Source: a virus
DNA: 35,826 nt
Reading direction: 5' to 3' (one strand)
Virus record (IMG/VR): IMGVR_UViG_3300036766_000216
Location: 1-35,826 of that record
Shown here: positions 1 through 9,238 of the stretch, piece after piece
Position numbering within the stretch: the first letter of the stretch is position 1
How the letters are laid out: each line of letters starts with the position of its first letter
Made by a program: the position numbers and the translations under genes
Notes under the pieces: generated by a model
The model's database searches: none
The model's input: only the letters and a program-made list of their open reading frames with translations
Told to the model about the DNA's origin: nothing

Positions 1-133
1 TCATTGTGTTTAACTGTCCCGCCATTTTTGAGAATGCGCTGTGCAGGGCTTCGTACGCTTTTTTTGCTCCTTCAACATCTGTAAAGGGAATTTTAACAGG
101 AGGATTGAATGTGACTGATATTTTAGTAGGCAT
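1..133 (-). CDS. Unknown protein, N-terminal 44 codons (runs off the window)
   Basis: The reading frame opens at an ATG whose A overlaps the last base of the stop of the 2391-residue gene (TAATG), and stays open to the window edge. The visible N-terminus begins MPTKISVTFNPPVKIPF and continues into a charged, probably helical stretch. The start is supported by translational coupling to the gene before it. I do not recognise the family. Its position after the last ejection protein would suit another virion or lysis gene, but nothing visible decides this. Confidence 0.75.
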   Translation of the reverse strand, partial: MPTKISVTFNPPVKIPFTDVEGAKKAYEALHSAFSKMAGQLNTM

Positions 134-3100
134 TATGGATTCAAAAGTGATTGACGTAATATCGAGCGACTGAGTGCCGAGCGGCGCGTTTTTCGGGCTT
201 CGTAGGGTAGCGTGCTCGTGGCATCGGTGGACATCTGGACCGGAGAGAATGAATTGACCATCTCTCGCGGTACTCCAAGCACTTTTCTGTTTGCCTGTTC
301 ATCTGATATTGGGACGAACTGCCTGGTGAATGGTGTTTTCATTTCAAGTCCCTGCACAAAACCTTTTGGCTTTCTGTACACCGGATCGACCAAGTTCCCT
401 ACCCAGTTCTGAAGACTTGCAAGGGGAATTAACTGTGATGGCAGGTTGGTAATGAGTTTATCGACATCATAGAGTTCGCCTTTTGAAACGGCATCCAAGA
501 GGTCTGAGATTCCCTGCACGTAGGATTGATCAGCGAAAAACTTTGCCTGTGAGCTGAGAATACTTTCTATCTTCTGCAAGGGGTTCGATTCTCCGGCTTG
601 TTTACTTTGCTCGGTATGATATTTCACGGCGGAGGCAAGGGCGATTGGATAAGCAAGCACTCCGAGTTTTGAATAGGAATACCATGTGTCGCCAAGTTTT
701 ACTGAGTACGGTTGTTTGCCTGAATCATAGAATCTTTTCTTCTCACTGGGGTTCGCGGGTGGCTCCCATGTCGATTCATTGGAGAACACAAGTGCTGCGG
801 CTCCGGCAAATACGGTTGAACCTACCATTGCTTTGGCAAGTTGAAGTTGTTTTTGTGTCGATCCGATCAACGTTGCAAATCCGGCTGGCGAGTACTCGAG
901 TCCCTGCTTCAAGATGTTCATAGGCGTTCTGATAAAAGGAACCGTCCATCCTACTACCGGAAGATCGCGGAACTTATATGCAACAGCCGCGCCCTTATCG
1001 AGCCATGACAAGATTTTTCCCTGTCCCGTGGCGTTTGTAGGATCAAGTTCGGCGCGGAATAGATATTCCTTCGCTCTCTGTGTGGCTTCTTCGTCGATAA
1101 GGCTTGGGTCCATCGTCTTGCCTTGACGGGTGTTTCTATATGAGATCGCTTCTCTCTCTCCTGACTTAATCAATGTTTGGAGGTAGATGTCTGCCGCTTC
1201 GAGTGCCGTGGTTACGGGGCGCATTTTCTGATTGAACTTTGATATGCCGATCGATGCGCCTCTGCTGATTGTTCCTGCAATCTTTCCAATCTTCGATGTA
1301 GCGTTTGTCGCTTCGATTCCCTCTCCCATTGCAGGAATAGTTTCAAGATCGGGACGGAGTGTGAACGCCTCACCCTTCAATACTGCCGTTGCGTTTTTGA
1401 AGGCTTCGGGTAGCGCATGTAAGAGTCCCTTGTAATACACGGGGACGGAGCGAACATATACCTGACGATCCCTACCGGAAATGCTTGTCCCTACATAATC
1501 AATCCCTCCCTGATAGAGCTTTGTCAAAGGCGCGATGATACCGCCCTGCAAGATGTTGGAGAACATATTGACAATGTGCGTTTTCGGGGATGAGAGCAGA
1601 TTGATGTACCTGTACTCGTCCAAGATGTCCTTCCAACTTGGTTTTATGAACTGGCGGTAGAACCCTGCCACTTCCATCGGGTTATCGAAGTTCACGCCCT
1701 CGGATGCTTTCAGAATATCATCCGTCTTCATTCCAAGATCGACCAGCTTCTTGATGACCGCTTGCTTGATATTGGCAAGGGATGGATCAGCCTCGATGGA
1801 GAATTTCTGCAACCTCCGTCCGGCATCGGCGGCGTAGGTGGAGAGCACCCTGATATTGTCGATGAATTGACGGGTTACATCTTTGCCCTGCGCTCCGGCG
1901 GCAACGGCTTGACGGGTTTTAAGAATTGCGGCAGTAACCTTCTCCGTCTGATCGCGTGAGATTGCGCGACGTAAAAGGTCTGATGTCTGTGCATCGTCCA
2001 AGACTTCGGCGTTGGTTAATGGCTTTCCTTTTTCCCTTTGGAGTATGGGCTTCAGACGGTTTACAACTGCATCGAGATTGGACTTCTCAGCAGGTTCAAT
2101 GTTCAGATTCTCTTTGGAGATATTGAAGGCATACTTGATGTCATGCGCGGTCTGCGCGAGTGCTACACCCTGTTCAATTTTTGGAGCCAGTGCGGTTACT
2201 TGCGATTTTTCAGCAACAGGAATTTCGCGCCCTTTGGCGACACGCTCTCTTATCCATCCAGCCACTTCATTTGATTTTAATTTCCCGGATTCTACTAAAC
2301 CACGAGCTTCTTCACCTAACTGGGAAATGGATTTTATTGTAGTGCCTGACATCTTACCTAATGTTGCGGCGATTCCTCCAAGTGCAAGTGCTCCGAATAC
2401 GGCTTTAAGTTTCTTTTTTGTATCATCATCGGTATTAAGTTGATCTACGGCGAGATACCCTGCACCGGCACCGATGGAGAATAAAGGCATTCCTTTCTCG
2501 TTGGCGGTTTTCTTCATCTCCGGAGTTATGGGGAGGATGTGGATGGGTTCGCCTTGTGGCATTTCTCTAAAAAATTCTTTTACAACGGGATTGTTCTTTT
2601 CTTGCCATTCAGCCGTTGCAGATCCGCCATATCCTTTATTTTTCTTCCACCTAATAAATTCTTGAATACCTGCGGCTTCGCCTGCGCCGGTTTTTATTCG
2701 TGCATCTGCGGTACTTGCGCCGAATTTTTTCCCAAACTTGTTGGCGTAATTAACAAGCATCTTATCGTAGAATCCCGCCATCCCCGTATCGGAAATGGTA
2801 ATGTCGTTCCCCTCAATCGTGCCGGATTGATTAGGATCATTTTTAATTTTATCTGCCATAGACTTACCAATGGCATCGCTGACAGCATTTTCCTGTTCAA
2901 ATGTATCGGCAACCTTTTTGGCGTTTTGACCATCCTTCCATCCAATAATGTGAACGCCATCTTTAGTTTTTGTCCACTCAATGCGGTCTACTGCTTTTCT
3001 TAGAGATTCCGTATATCGTCCAACCTGTTCGCTCCCTGTTGTCCATCCAATAGCATCGTACCCGTTTTCTGAACTGTAGCGTACCATTCTCCTGAATGCG

Positions 3101-6100
3101 AGTTCATGCCAGTCTTTTTTGAAAGGCATATCGGGGACGGCTTGCTGATTTTCTGATTCCTGTAATTTTTTAAGTTCTGCTTCTGCTAATCCTCTGTCCT
3201 CGAATTTCTCGCGTGTTCCCGCACCTTTACGCTCAATGCTAAAAGTTCCATCGGGATTGTCAACGAGACTGAATCTACTCTCTCCCTTAAACGTACTCGC
3301 CCTTCCCTTCTGCGCCCAATCGGATTGTACTTCTTCTAAGAAAAGAGTTTTCTTACCGTCTACTGTTCTATCATTGAATCGTACGTGTGCTAAGATGTTT
3401 GGTTCATCGAAATGGGAGGAACGGAAATTATTTTCCCAATCAGCAACCGTCTTTGTGCCTTGTAGAATCAGTTCGTACTTGTAGCCTTCGGATTTGAGTT
3501 GACCGCGCTTCTCAACTGCCGTCATATCATCCAACGTGCCGGACATTTCTTTAACTTCGCCATCTGGAGATGTAATTTTCAGAATGGCTTGTGGAAGTGA
3601 TGTTTTCTGTTTCTCCGGCAACGTCAGCAACAACTCCCTGTAGTTCTCTCCTCCGGGGAGTTGATAGGAAGAGAATTTGGTGTCTGAAGTGCGATCCTGT
3701 TTCATCTGTGTCACTAACGATTTTGCCTCTCCTTCGGTTGGGGCAACTCCAACAACATCACCTTTCTCATCAACGATATTATATCCTCTTTTTTTGCTAT
3801 CTGGGAAGATGGCAAGTTGTCGCTCCTTTTCCCCCTTCTCCACTTCTTCTACCTGCACATTGTTTCTTGCAATAACATCTTGCAATTCTGCCTTAGTTAC
3901 TTTTTCTCCCTTTGAAGATTTTTCGCGTAAGAAGTCATCTAACCCCGTCCACTTCATTTCTTCAGACTTAATTTCTTTGAAAAGGCCACGTGCCTGATCT
4001 GGGGTAAAAGTTTCTTGACGGGCTTCTCCAAGTGCTTTAGCAGATTTTAAGAACCACTTCGGAGAATTAACTGCCATTCCAAGTGAGATACCTAATCCTG
4101 CAAGTGAGAGAGCTTTTAAGAGCTTCTTCTTATCATCGTCGATAGGGAGTTGATCAATGACTGGATAGGCGGCACCGAGGCCAAGAGAAAGGAGTGCTTT
4201 CCCGTTACCCCTTTTTGCCGCTTCTTCCCCTGTTAAGAACTTTCCATTTTGCACGAATCCAGCATCTTTAATTTGTTCTGCTTTTAATCCAGGGGGAAGG
4301 GTGTGTACATTAGAACCGGCTGGTACTACTGTACCATCGTTAAGGAGATAGGCGGGGGCGAGTTTATTTTGTTCGCCCGTCAACAAATCTTCCTGCGTGT
4401 TGAAAATATCTTCTGCGGGGCGAAGTTTTCCTATCTGCTTGTTGACATCTGAGAGTTCTTGTTTTGCTTTTGCAATTTGTTCGGGCTTGGCTTTTTCCGA
4501 TGCGATTTCACGTTGTAGTTGTTTTCGGCGACCAACGGCTGCGCTGAGTGCGGCTTCATCGGCTGCTTTTTTCTCTGCGGCGCGATTTTGTTTTGCACGT
4601 TGCTCCATCTGAGCGGCGGGTTTAATGTTTCCCTCCACCAATTTTTCTTTTACAAAAGCCTTTTCCTTCGGCACGCCAATCGAACCTTCCGGCAAATTGC
4701 CGAGTAAGTCGTCAACGGGTACTTGTTCGTGCGGTATTCCCTCTGCTGGACGGATTTCTACCGTGCCTGATTCATCGGCTTGTTTCAGGGCTGAGATAAG
4801 GGCTTGGGCGCGATAACTTCTTTCTGCGTCTCCCCCGTCCTTGTCCCATTCTTCGATTGCCTTCCTGATCGAGGCGATAGAGAGATTCTTCCCGTCCGGC
4901 CCGACAACACGGATGCCCGTTCCTGCCGCGTCAAGGATTTTTTGATAACGCTCCACATCTTCTTTTGGAATCTCATCTTTTGTGATTGCATTGGGGTCTT
5001 TGCCACTCATGCCCTCTTTTCTGATACGCTTTTCTTCCGCGATTTTCGTATCACGTTCAGCAATGAGGCGTTGGAATTCAGATTCCTTCGCGGAGATTGC
5101 AGACTTGTTCTGAGTAGGGATTCGCATATTGCCATAGCGACCGGATTCACCTTGTTCAGGTACTTTCTCCCCTCCTGTCTTATTGGTGGAAGGGGGAGTT
5201 GTGGGCTTATCAAGGTCAAAGAATGTTATGTCTTTCCGACCTGTTATTTTTTTGAGTTCATTGAAGGCATCTTGTCCGGCATTGCGGTAAACGGGACTCA
5301 GCATATCACTTTCAAATCCACTCCCCTTCAACCGCTTGGCAAGAAGTTCATCATACTGTTGACGAAGCGGTGTTTTCCCCGTTCCTTCCCCCTTCCCTGT
5401 TTTTTGGGGGGCGAGAGATTTTGAGGCGAGATATTCTTTTGCCTGTGGAATATCTTTATCGAGAATCCGTCTTACATTTTGGTAGGCGTTTGTGCCTGTC
5501 CCTTCTTTTCGTAAAATGGCTTCTTGCTTCTGCGCTTTTGCCAGTTGCTCATCAAGTGCCTTTGAAATTGCATCAATAGGTTTTCCCTCTGAGATAGCCC
5601 TGTCAATCTGTTTCTTTTGCGCCTCTGTCATTGGTGGATTTCCATACCGGTCGACACCGCCCTTTTGGAAAGTCGACGAACCACCCTCTTTTACTTCTAT
5701 GGCGCTTGCTAATTCATTCTCAGTTAACGGTTTATTGGTGTCGACGTTTTCTACCTTCCCCTGCTCTTTCTTCCACGCTTCGCCTTCAGCAAATTTTGCT
5801 CGCACTCTCTCAATAGCTTTTGGAAGAGTTTCTCCTTTTTGCATTGTGAAGTTTGTACCAGTTTCAGGATCGCGGAATGTTTCAAGGTCTGGTACATCCT
5901 TGAATCCTTTTTGAGTACCTGTGTAATCAACGCCGTTATTCTTTGCGAGTTCGACAAGGGCAGTACGTTCCGCTTCGGGGCGTTTCACCCATTCAGGAAT
6001 ATCTACTGTTTCACCGGGGAGAGCTGGAAGATCGAAGTTCTTTGCCTGTTCAGGGAGCTGATTAACGCCCGCCAGAACCCCCTTACCTTTGATTACAGCG

Positions 6101-7308
6101 GCTTTGTCCGTTTCAAGCGGTAGAACGACTGCTGAGCGCCCAACGCCCGTTTGTGTCAGGGTAGAGCTTGTTTGTGGCACGGTCTGGGCGGTTGCTGAAC
6201 CTTCTTCTGGCGCTGTAAACTTTCTTCCTTCTTCTCCGGGGGCGTAAGGTGCTCTGGCGTAGATAAATTCTCCCGGATGCTCTGGGTCTGGGATAGGAAC
6301 TTCCCGCCTTGTATCGCTTAAAAAGTCGTTTGGGGGCAATAACTGGCGAGCTTGCAATCCCGTCTTAATACGGGAGGCTTCTGTCGCATTTTTCGCGGCT
6401 TCTGCTACTGCATCTTGATTCGCCATCTCTCTTGAGATCCCGCCTTGCGCATTTGGCTGTGGTGTTTCAGGTATCTCGTTTATTGCGGCTTCCGAGCGTG
6501 CTGAAAGATTTTCATTTATTTTTCGACCAACTTTTCCTGTCCCGACGATCCCGCCTAAGAATGAAATGTTCTTTGCAAGGTCGATGATCCTGTTCTTGTC
6601 TGCCTCGTTCAAGCGTGTGTAGTCAACGCCTTCTTTAGCAAGTAATCCTGTAATATCTGAGAGGACTGCACCGGCAAAAACGGGCGCACCAAATTTCAGA
6701 GCACTCCCGTATTGAAGTATCTTATCGGCAACAAGTTTTCCTTTTTCTCCACCGATGGAATTTCCGATTTCTTCAACGTGCGGCGCGATTGCGCTTACAA
6801 CTGCATTGACGCTGGCGACTGCGGGGATTAAACCTAACCCCGCTTCTGTGCCGCCAATACCGACATCAGCAGCACCTCGTAAGAGTTCTGCTGTGCGTGT
6901 TGGGGCTTCGCCGCCAATATCCCTTGCTCGTGGAGCACCTTGTGAGAGTCCGACTGCCTCTCCCATTCTGTTGATACCCTCGGCAACTTTTGGTATGCCT
7001 TCCGTAATAGGAGTGGTAACGCCGCGAATAGTTCGCTCAACCGTCTCTTGTCCAAGTTGTGCCATCTGTGGAGCAGTCTCACGAGAAACGGCAATGCGTG
7101 GATTGACTGCGGGAGGCGTGGTGAATTGTCTGCCGATAAATTCCGATGCCCTATCAAATAAGGATGGCGTGGCTGTCTGGTCTGCGGGAGTCGCGCCGTC
7201 CACCTTTTCTATACCAGAAAAATTGAACGGTTCGCCGGTGGACTTTTCTATTCCTGAAAAATCGTATGTTTTTGCCTTTTCGATTCCGGCAAAATTATAG
7301 GTGCTCAC
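133..7308 (-). CDS. Giant inner-virion / polyvalent-type protein, 2391 aa
   Basis: This is the largest gene. The start is GTG, overlapping the previous stop as GTGA. Three near-identical octapeptides of the form (Y/F)(N/D)F(S/A)GIEK open the protein (residues 4-11, 15-22, 28-35). A long, charged, Gln/Lys/Glu-rich low-complexity region follows. Around residues 1200-1500 there is a globular domain with the signature FLEEVQSDWAQ (about 1326), followed by a WHELAFRRMVRY segment (about 1400). I recall this arrangement from phage 'large polyvalent protein' type products. A hydrophobic module containing QL..DDD.KK occurs twice (about residues 1050-1100 and 1610-1670). The C-terminal third has a LLSSPKTHIVNMFSN motif (about 1906) and FIRTPMNILK (about 2130), which also recur in giant phage inner-virion proteins. 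Position after two smaller ejection-type genes matches the T7 gp14-gp15-gp16 order. A role as an ejected internal protein is inference; an enzymatic activity of the central domain is possible but unproven. Confidence 0.85.
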   Translation of the reverse strand: MSTYNFAGIEKAKTYDFSGIEKSTGEPFNFSGIEKVDGATPADQTATPSLFDRASEFIGRQFTTPPAVNPRIAVSRETAPQMAQLGQETVERTIRGVTTPITEGIPKVAEGINRMGEAVGLSQGAPRARDIGGEAPTRTAELLRGAADVGIGGTEAGLGLIPAVASVNAVVSAIAPHVEEIGNSIGGEKGKLVADKILQYGSALKFGAPVFAGAVLSDITGLLAKEGVDYTRLNEADKNRIIDLAKNISFLGGIVGTGKVGRKINENLSARSEAAINEIPETPQPNAQGGISREMANQDAVAEAAKNATEASRIKTGLQARQLLPPNDFLSDTRREVPIPDPEHPGEFIYARAPYAPGEEGRKFTAPEEGSATAQTVPQTSSTLTQTGVGRSAVVLPLETDKAAVIKGKGVLAGVNQLPEQAKNFDLPALPGETVDIPEWVKRPEAERTALVELAKNNGVDYTGTQKGFKDVPDLETFRDPETGTNFTMQKGETLPKAIERVRAKFAEGEAWKKEQGKVENVDTNKPLTENELASAIEVKEGGSSTFQKGGVDRYGNPPMTEAQKKQIDRAISEGKPIDAISKALDEQLAKAQKQEAILRKEGTGTNAYQNVRRILDKDIPQAKEYLASKSLAPQKTGKGEGTGKTPLRQQYDELLAKRLKGSGFESDMLSPVYRNAGQDAFNELKKITGRKDITFFDLDKPTTPPSTNKTGGEKVPEQGESGRYGNMRIPTQNKSAISAKESEFQRLIAERDTKIAEEKRIRKEGMSGKDPNAITKDEIPKEDVERYQKILDAAGTGIRVVGPDGKNLSIASIRKAIEEWDKDGGDAERSYRAQALISALKQADESGTVEIRPAEGIPHEQVPVDDLLGNLPEGSIGVPKEKAFVKEKLVEGNIKPAAQMEQRAKQNRAAEKKAADEAALSAAVGRRKQLQREIASEKAKPEQIAKAKQELSDVNKQIGKLRPAEDIFNTQEDLLTGEQNKLAPAYLLNDGTVVPAGSNVHTLPPGLKAEQIKDAGFVQNGKFLTGEEAAKRGNGKALLSLGLGAAYPVIDQLPIDDDKKKLLKALSLAGLGISLGMAVNSPKWFLKSAKALGEARQETFTPDQARGLFKEIKSEEMKWTGLDDFLREKSSKGEKVTKAELQDVIARNNVQVEEVEKGEKERQLAIFPDSKKRGYNIVDEKGDVVGVAPTEGEAKSLVTQMKQDRTSDTKFSSYQLPGGENYRELLLTLPEKQKTSLPQAILKITSPDGEVKEMSGTLDDMTAVEKRGQLKSEGYKYELILQGTKTVADWENNFRSSHFDEPNILAHVRFNDRTVDGKKTLFLEEVQSDWAQKGRASTFKGESRFSLVDNPDGTFSIERKGAGTREKFEDRGLAEAELKKLQESENQQAVPDMPFKKDWHELAFRRMVRYSSENGYDAIGWTTGSEQVGRYTESLRKAVDRIEWTKTKDGVHIIGWKDGQNAKKVADTFEQENAVSDAIGKSMADKIKNDPNQSGTIEGNDITISDTGMAGFYDKMLVNYANKFGKKFGASTADARIKTGAGEAAGIQEFIRWKKNKGYGGSATAEWQEKNNPVVKEFFREMPQGEPIHILPITPEMKKTANEKGMPLFSIGAGAGYLAVDQLNTDDDTKKKLKAVFGALALGGIAATLGKMSGTTIKSISQLGEEARGLVESGKLKSNEVAGWIRERVAKGREIPVAEKSQVTALAPKIEQGVALAQTAHDIKYAFNISKENLNIEPAEKSNLDAVVNRLKPILQREKGKPLTNAEVLDDAQTSDLLRRAISRDQTEKVTAAILKTRQAVAAGAQGKDVTRQFIDNIRVLSTYAADAGRRLQKFSIEADPSLANIKQAVIKKLVDLGMKTDDILKASEGVNFDNPMEVAGFYRQFIKPSWKDILDEYRYINLLSSPKTHIVNMFSNILQGGIIAPLTKLYQGGIDYVGTSISGRDRQVYVRSVPVYYKGLLHALPEAFKNATAVLKGEAFTLRPDLETIPAMGEGIEATNATSKIGKIAGTISRGASIGISKFNQKMRPVTTALEAADIYLQTLIKSGEREAISYRNTRQGKTMDPSLIDEEATQRAKEYLFRAELDPTNATGQGKILSWLDKGAAVAYKFRDLPVVGWTVPFIRTPMNILKQGLEYSPAGFATLIGSTQKQLQLAKAMVGSTVFAGAAALVFSNESTWEPPANPSEKKRFYDSGKQPYSVKLGDTWYSYSKLGVLAYPIALASAVKYHTEQSKQAGESNPLQKIESILSSQAKFFADQSYVQGISDLLDAVSKGELYDVDKLITNLPSQLIPLASLQNWVGNLVDPVYRKPKGFVQGLEMKTPFTRQFVPISDEQANRKVLGVPREMVNSFSPVQMSTDATSTLPYEARKTRRSALSRSILRQSLLNP

Positions 7309-8357
7309 TTAAAATGCGAATTTTGTTGTAAGAATAATTTTACCGCCTTGTCGCTTGAATCAAGTCCCTTGCTTTTAAGAAGTTCTGCCGCCTTCGATTC
7401 CCTTGTCCCTGTCGGAGATACAATAGGTTCTCCGCCAACTTCCTTCTTCAACTTATCCATCTGCGATTGGTAGGCATCGTACTTGTCGCCCATCATTTTT
7501 TTGTATTCGATGATCTGTCCTAAGTTGTTGAGCATCCCGCTTTTCGATGGAAGTTTCTGCCGTTCAATGGCATCTTTGTACGTTTGAGCGTCTTTCGCCT
7601 CGTACCTTTTTGGATTGCCGTCTTTGTCAATTATCTCAATCGATCCATCAGCGTTTCTTTTAACGCCGGATTCCTGCGTTGCAATCTCGACGTTGTACTC
7701 GTTGTTCTTGTTTTCCAACTGCTGAATTTTTTCTTGAATTTGACTTTTACGAAGTCCCGTACCTTTGATGTATGGGTCTGCATCTACCGGCTCTTCGCTT
7801 ATCACGGTATGCACGGGCTTTGCATTGGGGCTACCAAACTCATTCTTCTTGAAGTATTGCACTTCCTTTACGTCCTTGCCATCTTTCCTGTACTTTCTTT
7901 CAACTGGGACAAAACTATCGCCGTTCGGTGTTTCGGATGTCGGGGTAAGTCCCGCAGGCATCGGACCGGCTGTCTCTGGGTACAGTTCATATCCGCCCTG
8001 TGCATTTTTCACGGGCAGTAATTTTTGCGGGGTCACGGGTTCGGGCCGCGTAATTGCGCTGTAGAGTCCTGAGTAATCTCCCGTTATCGCCGCGATACGT
8101 CCGGCGGCCGCCGTGCGTGCGCTGTTTCTCCCAACCACGGTAGTAATTTTGTCAACCTGAGAAAGATCATTGGCCACGCCCTGCAATGCCGTTTTCCGTT
8201 CTTCTTCCTTCTGCTGCTTCTGTCTTGCAAGAGAATTGCGTAGATCATTGTCGACGAACTGATTCAAGGATTTTGAAAGCAGATCAAGGGAAGATGTGTC
8301 TTTAGGAGCGAATGAACCGCCCTGTGGATATTGTCTGGTGTTGTATAAGTCCTGCAT
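7305..8357 (-). CDS. Putative internal virion (ejection) protein, 350 aa
   Basis: A soluble, charged protein with strong helical and coiled-coil character at residues 20-65 and again around 195-225 and 270-310. There is no signal peptide or membrane helix. The start has an SD (AAGGAATTAG) just upstream, within the end of the preceding gene. Its stop overlaps the GTG start of the giant gene by 4 bases, so the two are probably translationally coupled. I recognise no sequence family. Its place between a small Gly/Ala-rich protein and a giant protein matches T7 gene 15 in the gp14/15/16 ejection set. That is positional inference only. Confidence 0.8.
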   Translation of the reverse strand: MQDLYNTRQYPQGGSFAPKDTSSLDLLSKSLNQFVDNDLRNSLARQKQQKEEERKTALQGVANDLSQVDKITTVVGRNSARTAAAGRIAAITGDYSGLYSAITRPEPVTPQKLLPVKNAQGGYELYPETAGPMPAGLTPTSETPNGDSFVPVERKYRKDGKDVKEVQYFKKNEFGSPNAKPVHTVISEEPVDADPYIKGTGLRKSQIQEKIQQLENKNNEYNVEIATQESGVKRNADGSIEIIDKDGNPKRYEAKDAQTYKDAIERQKLPSKSGMLNNLGQIIEYKKMMGDKYDAYQSQMDKLKKEVGGEPIVSPTGTRESKAAELLKSKGLDSSDKAVKLFLQQNSHFK

Positions 8358-8359
8358 GA

Positions 8360-9223
8360 CTAATTCCTTCGATAATTCAGATTCAGTTTCCGGCCATGGG
8401 GAACTGTTTGAGGTTGACCGTAATTCACTCCCGGCGTATTGATATCAAGCGGATTGAAATTATTTGGATCGAAACCCGGATTGACGACTGGCCTAACGTC
8501 GCCAACGTTGTTATCATAATTGGGTGCGACTGGTGTTCTTCCCCATGTGAGATTTTCTGGTACGGTCCCGGGTAATGGCGCCGGACCCGGCGCGTATGTT
8601 GAGCCGCCTCCCGGCGTTCTCGTACTCATTGCATTAACAAGATCACGGTTCTGTGCGAACTGCATTCCGGCGTTTCCAAGTTCTCCTACATAGTCAGTAA
8701 CAGAGGGTTGGATCGGTTGATCGGCCTGCATGTACTGGGCGTCTGCAATCATCTTGTCATATTCGGTGTTGATCTGATTGGATGCGCGTAAACTGGCATC
8801 GGTCAAATTTCTGGAGCTGTCTGATCCTTGATTGGCCAGTTCATTCTGGTTTACGAGGTAGTCTGCCTGATCTACACTCCTTCCACTTGAAGCACTTCGC
8901 CTGCCAATATCTGCTGCACCTTGTTTTATTCTTCCGGTGGTTGTGGTATTGATAAGTCCCTGCTGGCGGTCGGTTTCAGTGGCAAGACGGGCGAGAGCCT
9001 GTTGACGCGCTGCCTGACGCTGTTCAATCAACTTATTAATCCTGTCCGAGCGTTCGTCTTCGGGCGACTTTGAAGTGAACGCATCATAGAGCGACGCGAT
9101 ACCAAGCCCGGCTCCTACGGCCCATCCAACGGGTCCGCTTCCAGCAAGTGCGGCGATTCCCATTCCTGTTCCTGCGGCTCCGATCCCGCCTCTGAGTGCT
9201 GTTCCCCATCTGTTATTCGGCAT
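8360..9223 (-). CDS. Putative internal virion protein (T7 gp14-like position), 287 aa
   Basis: The N-terminus (residues 10-50) is a Gly/Ala-rich hydrophobic stretch (GGIGAAGTGMGIAALAG and following) that could insert in a membrane. A Gln/Arg/Ala-rich helical region follows (60-160), then a Pro/Asn/Gly-rich, probably disordered C-terminus. This composition is typical of the small ejection proteins of short-tailed phages, which form a channel in the outer membrane. The SD AAGGAG precedes the ATG. It lies directly after the nozzle-like gene and before the two larger internal proteins, which supports the assignment. No enzymatic motif is visible. Confidence 0.8.
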   Translation of the reverse strand: MPNNRWGTALRGGIGAAGTGMGIAALAGSGPVGWAVGAGLGIASLYDAFTSKSPEDERSDRINKLIEQRQAARQQALARLATETDRQQGLINTTTTGRIKQGAADIGRRSASSGRSVDQADYLVNQNELANQGSDSSRNLTDASLRASNQINTEYDKMIADAQYMQADQPIQPSVTDYVGELGNAGMQFAQNRDLVNAMSTRTPGGGSTYAPGPAPLPGTVPENLTWGRTPVAPNYDNNVGDVRPVVNPGFDPNNFNPLDINTPGVNYGQPQTVPHGRKLNLNYRRN

Positions 9224-9238
9224 GATGTTTAACTCCTT

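Noticed and set aside
4804-5424. Long plus-strand open frame (206 codons) opposite the giant gene
   Set aside because: It is antisense to a continuous 2391-residue frame with recognisable motifs; its own composition (Phe/Cys/Arg-rich) is typical of a shadow frame.
6755-7300. Plus-strand open frame (181 codons) opposite the N-terminus of the giant gene
   Set aside because: Ser/Pro/Ala-rich antisense shadow; it reads across the octapeptide repeats in the wrong strand.
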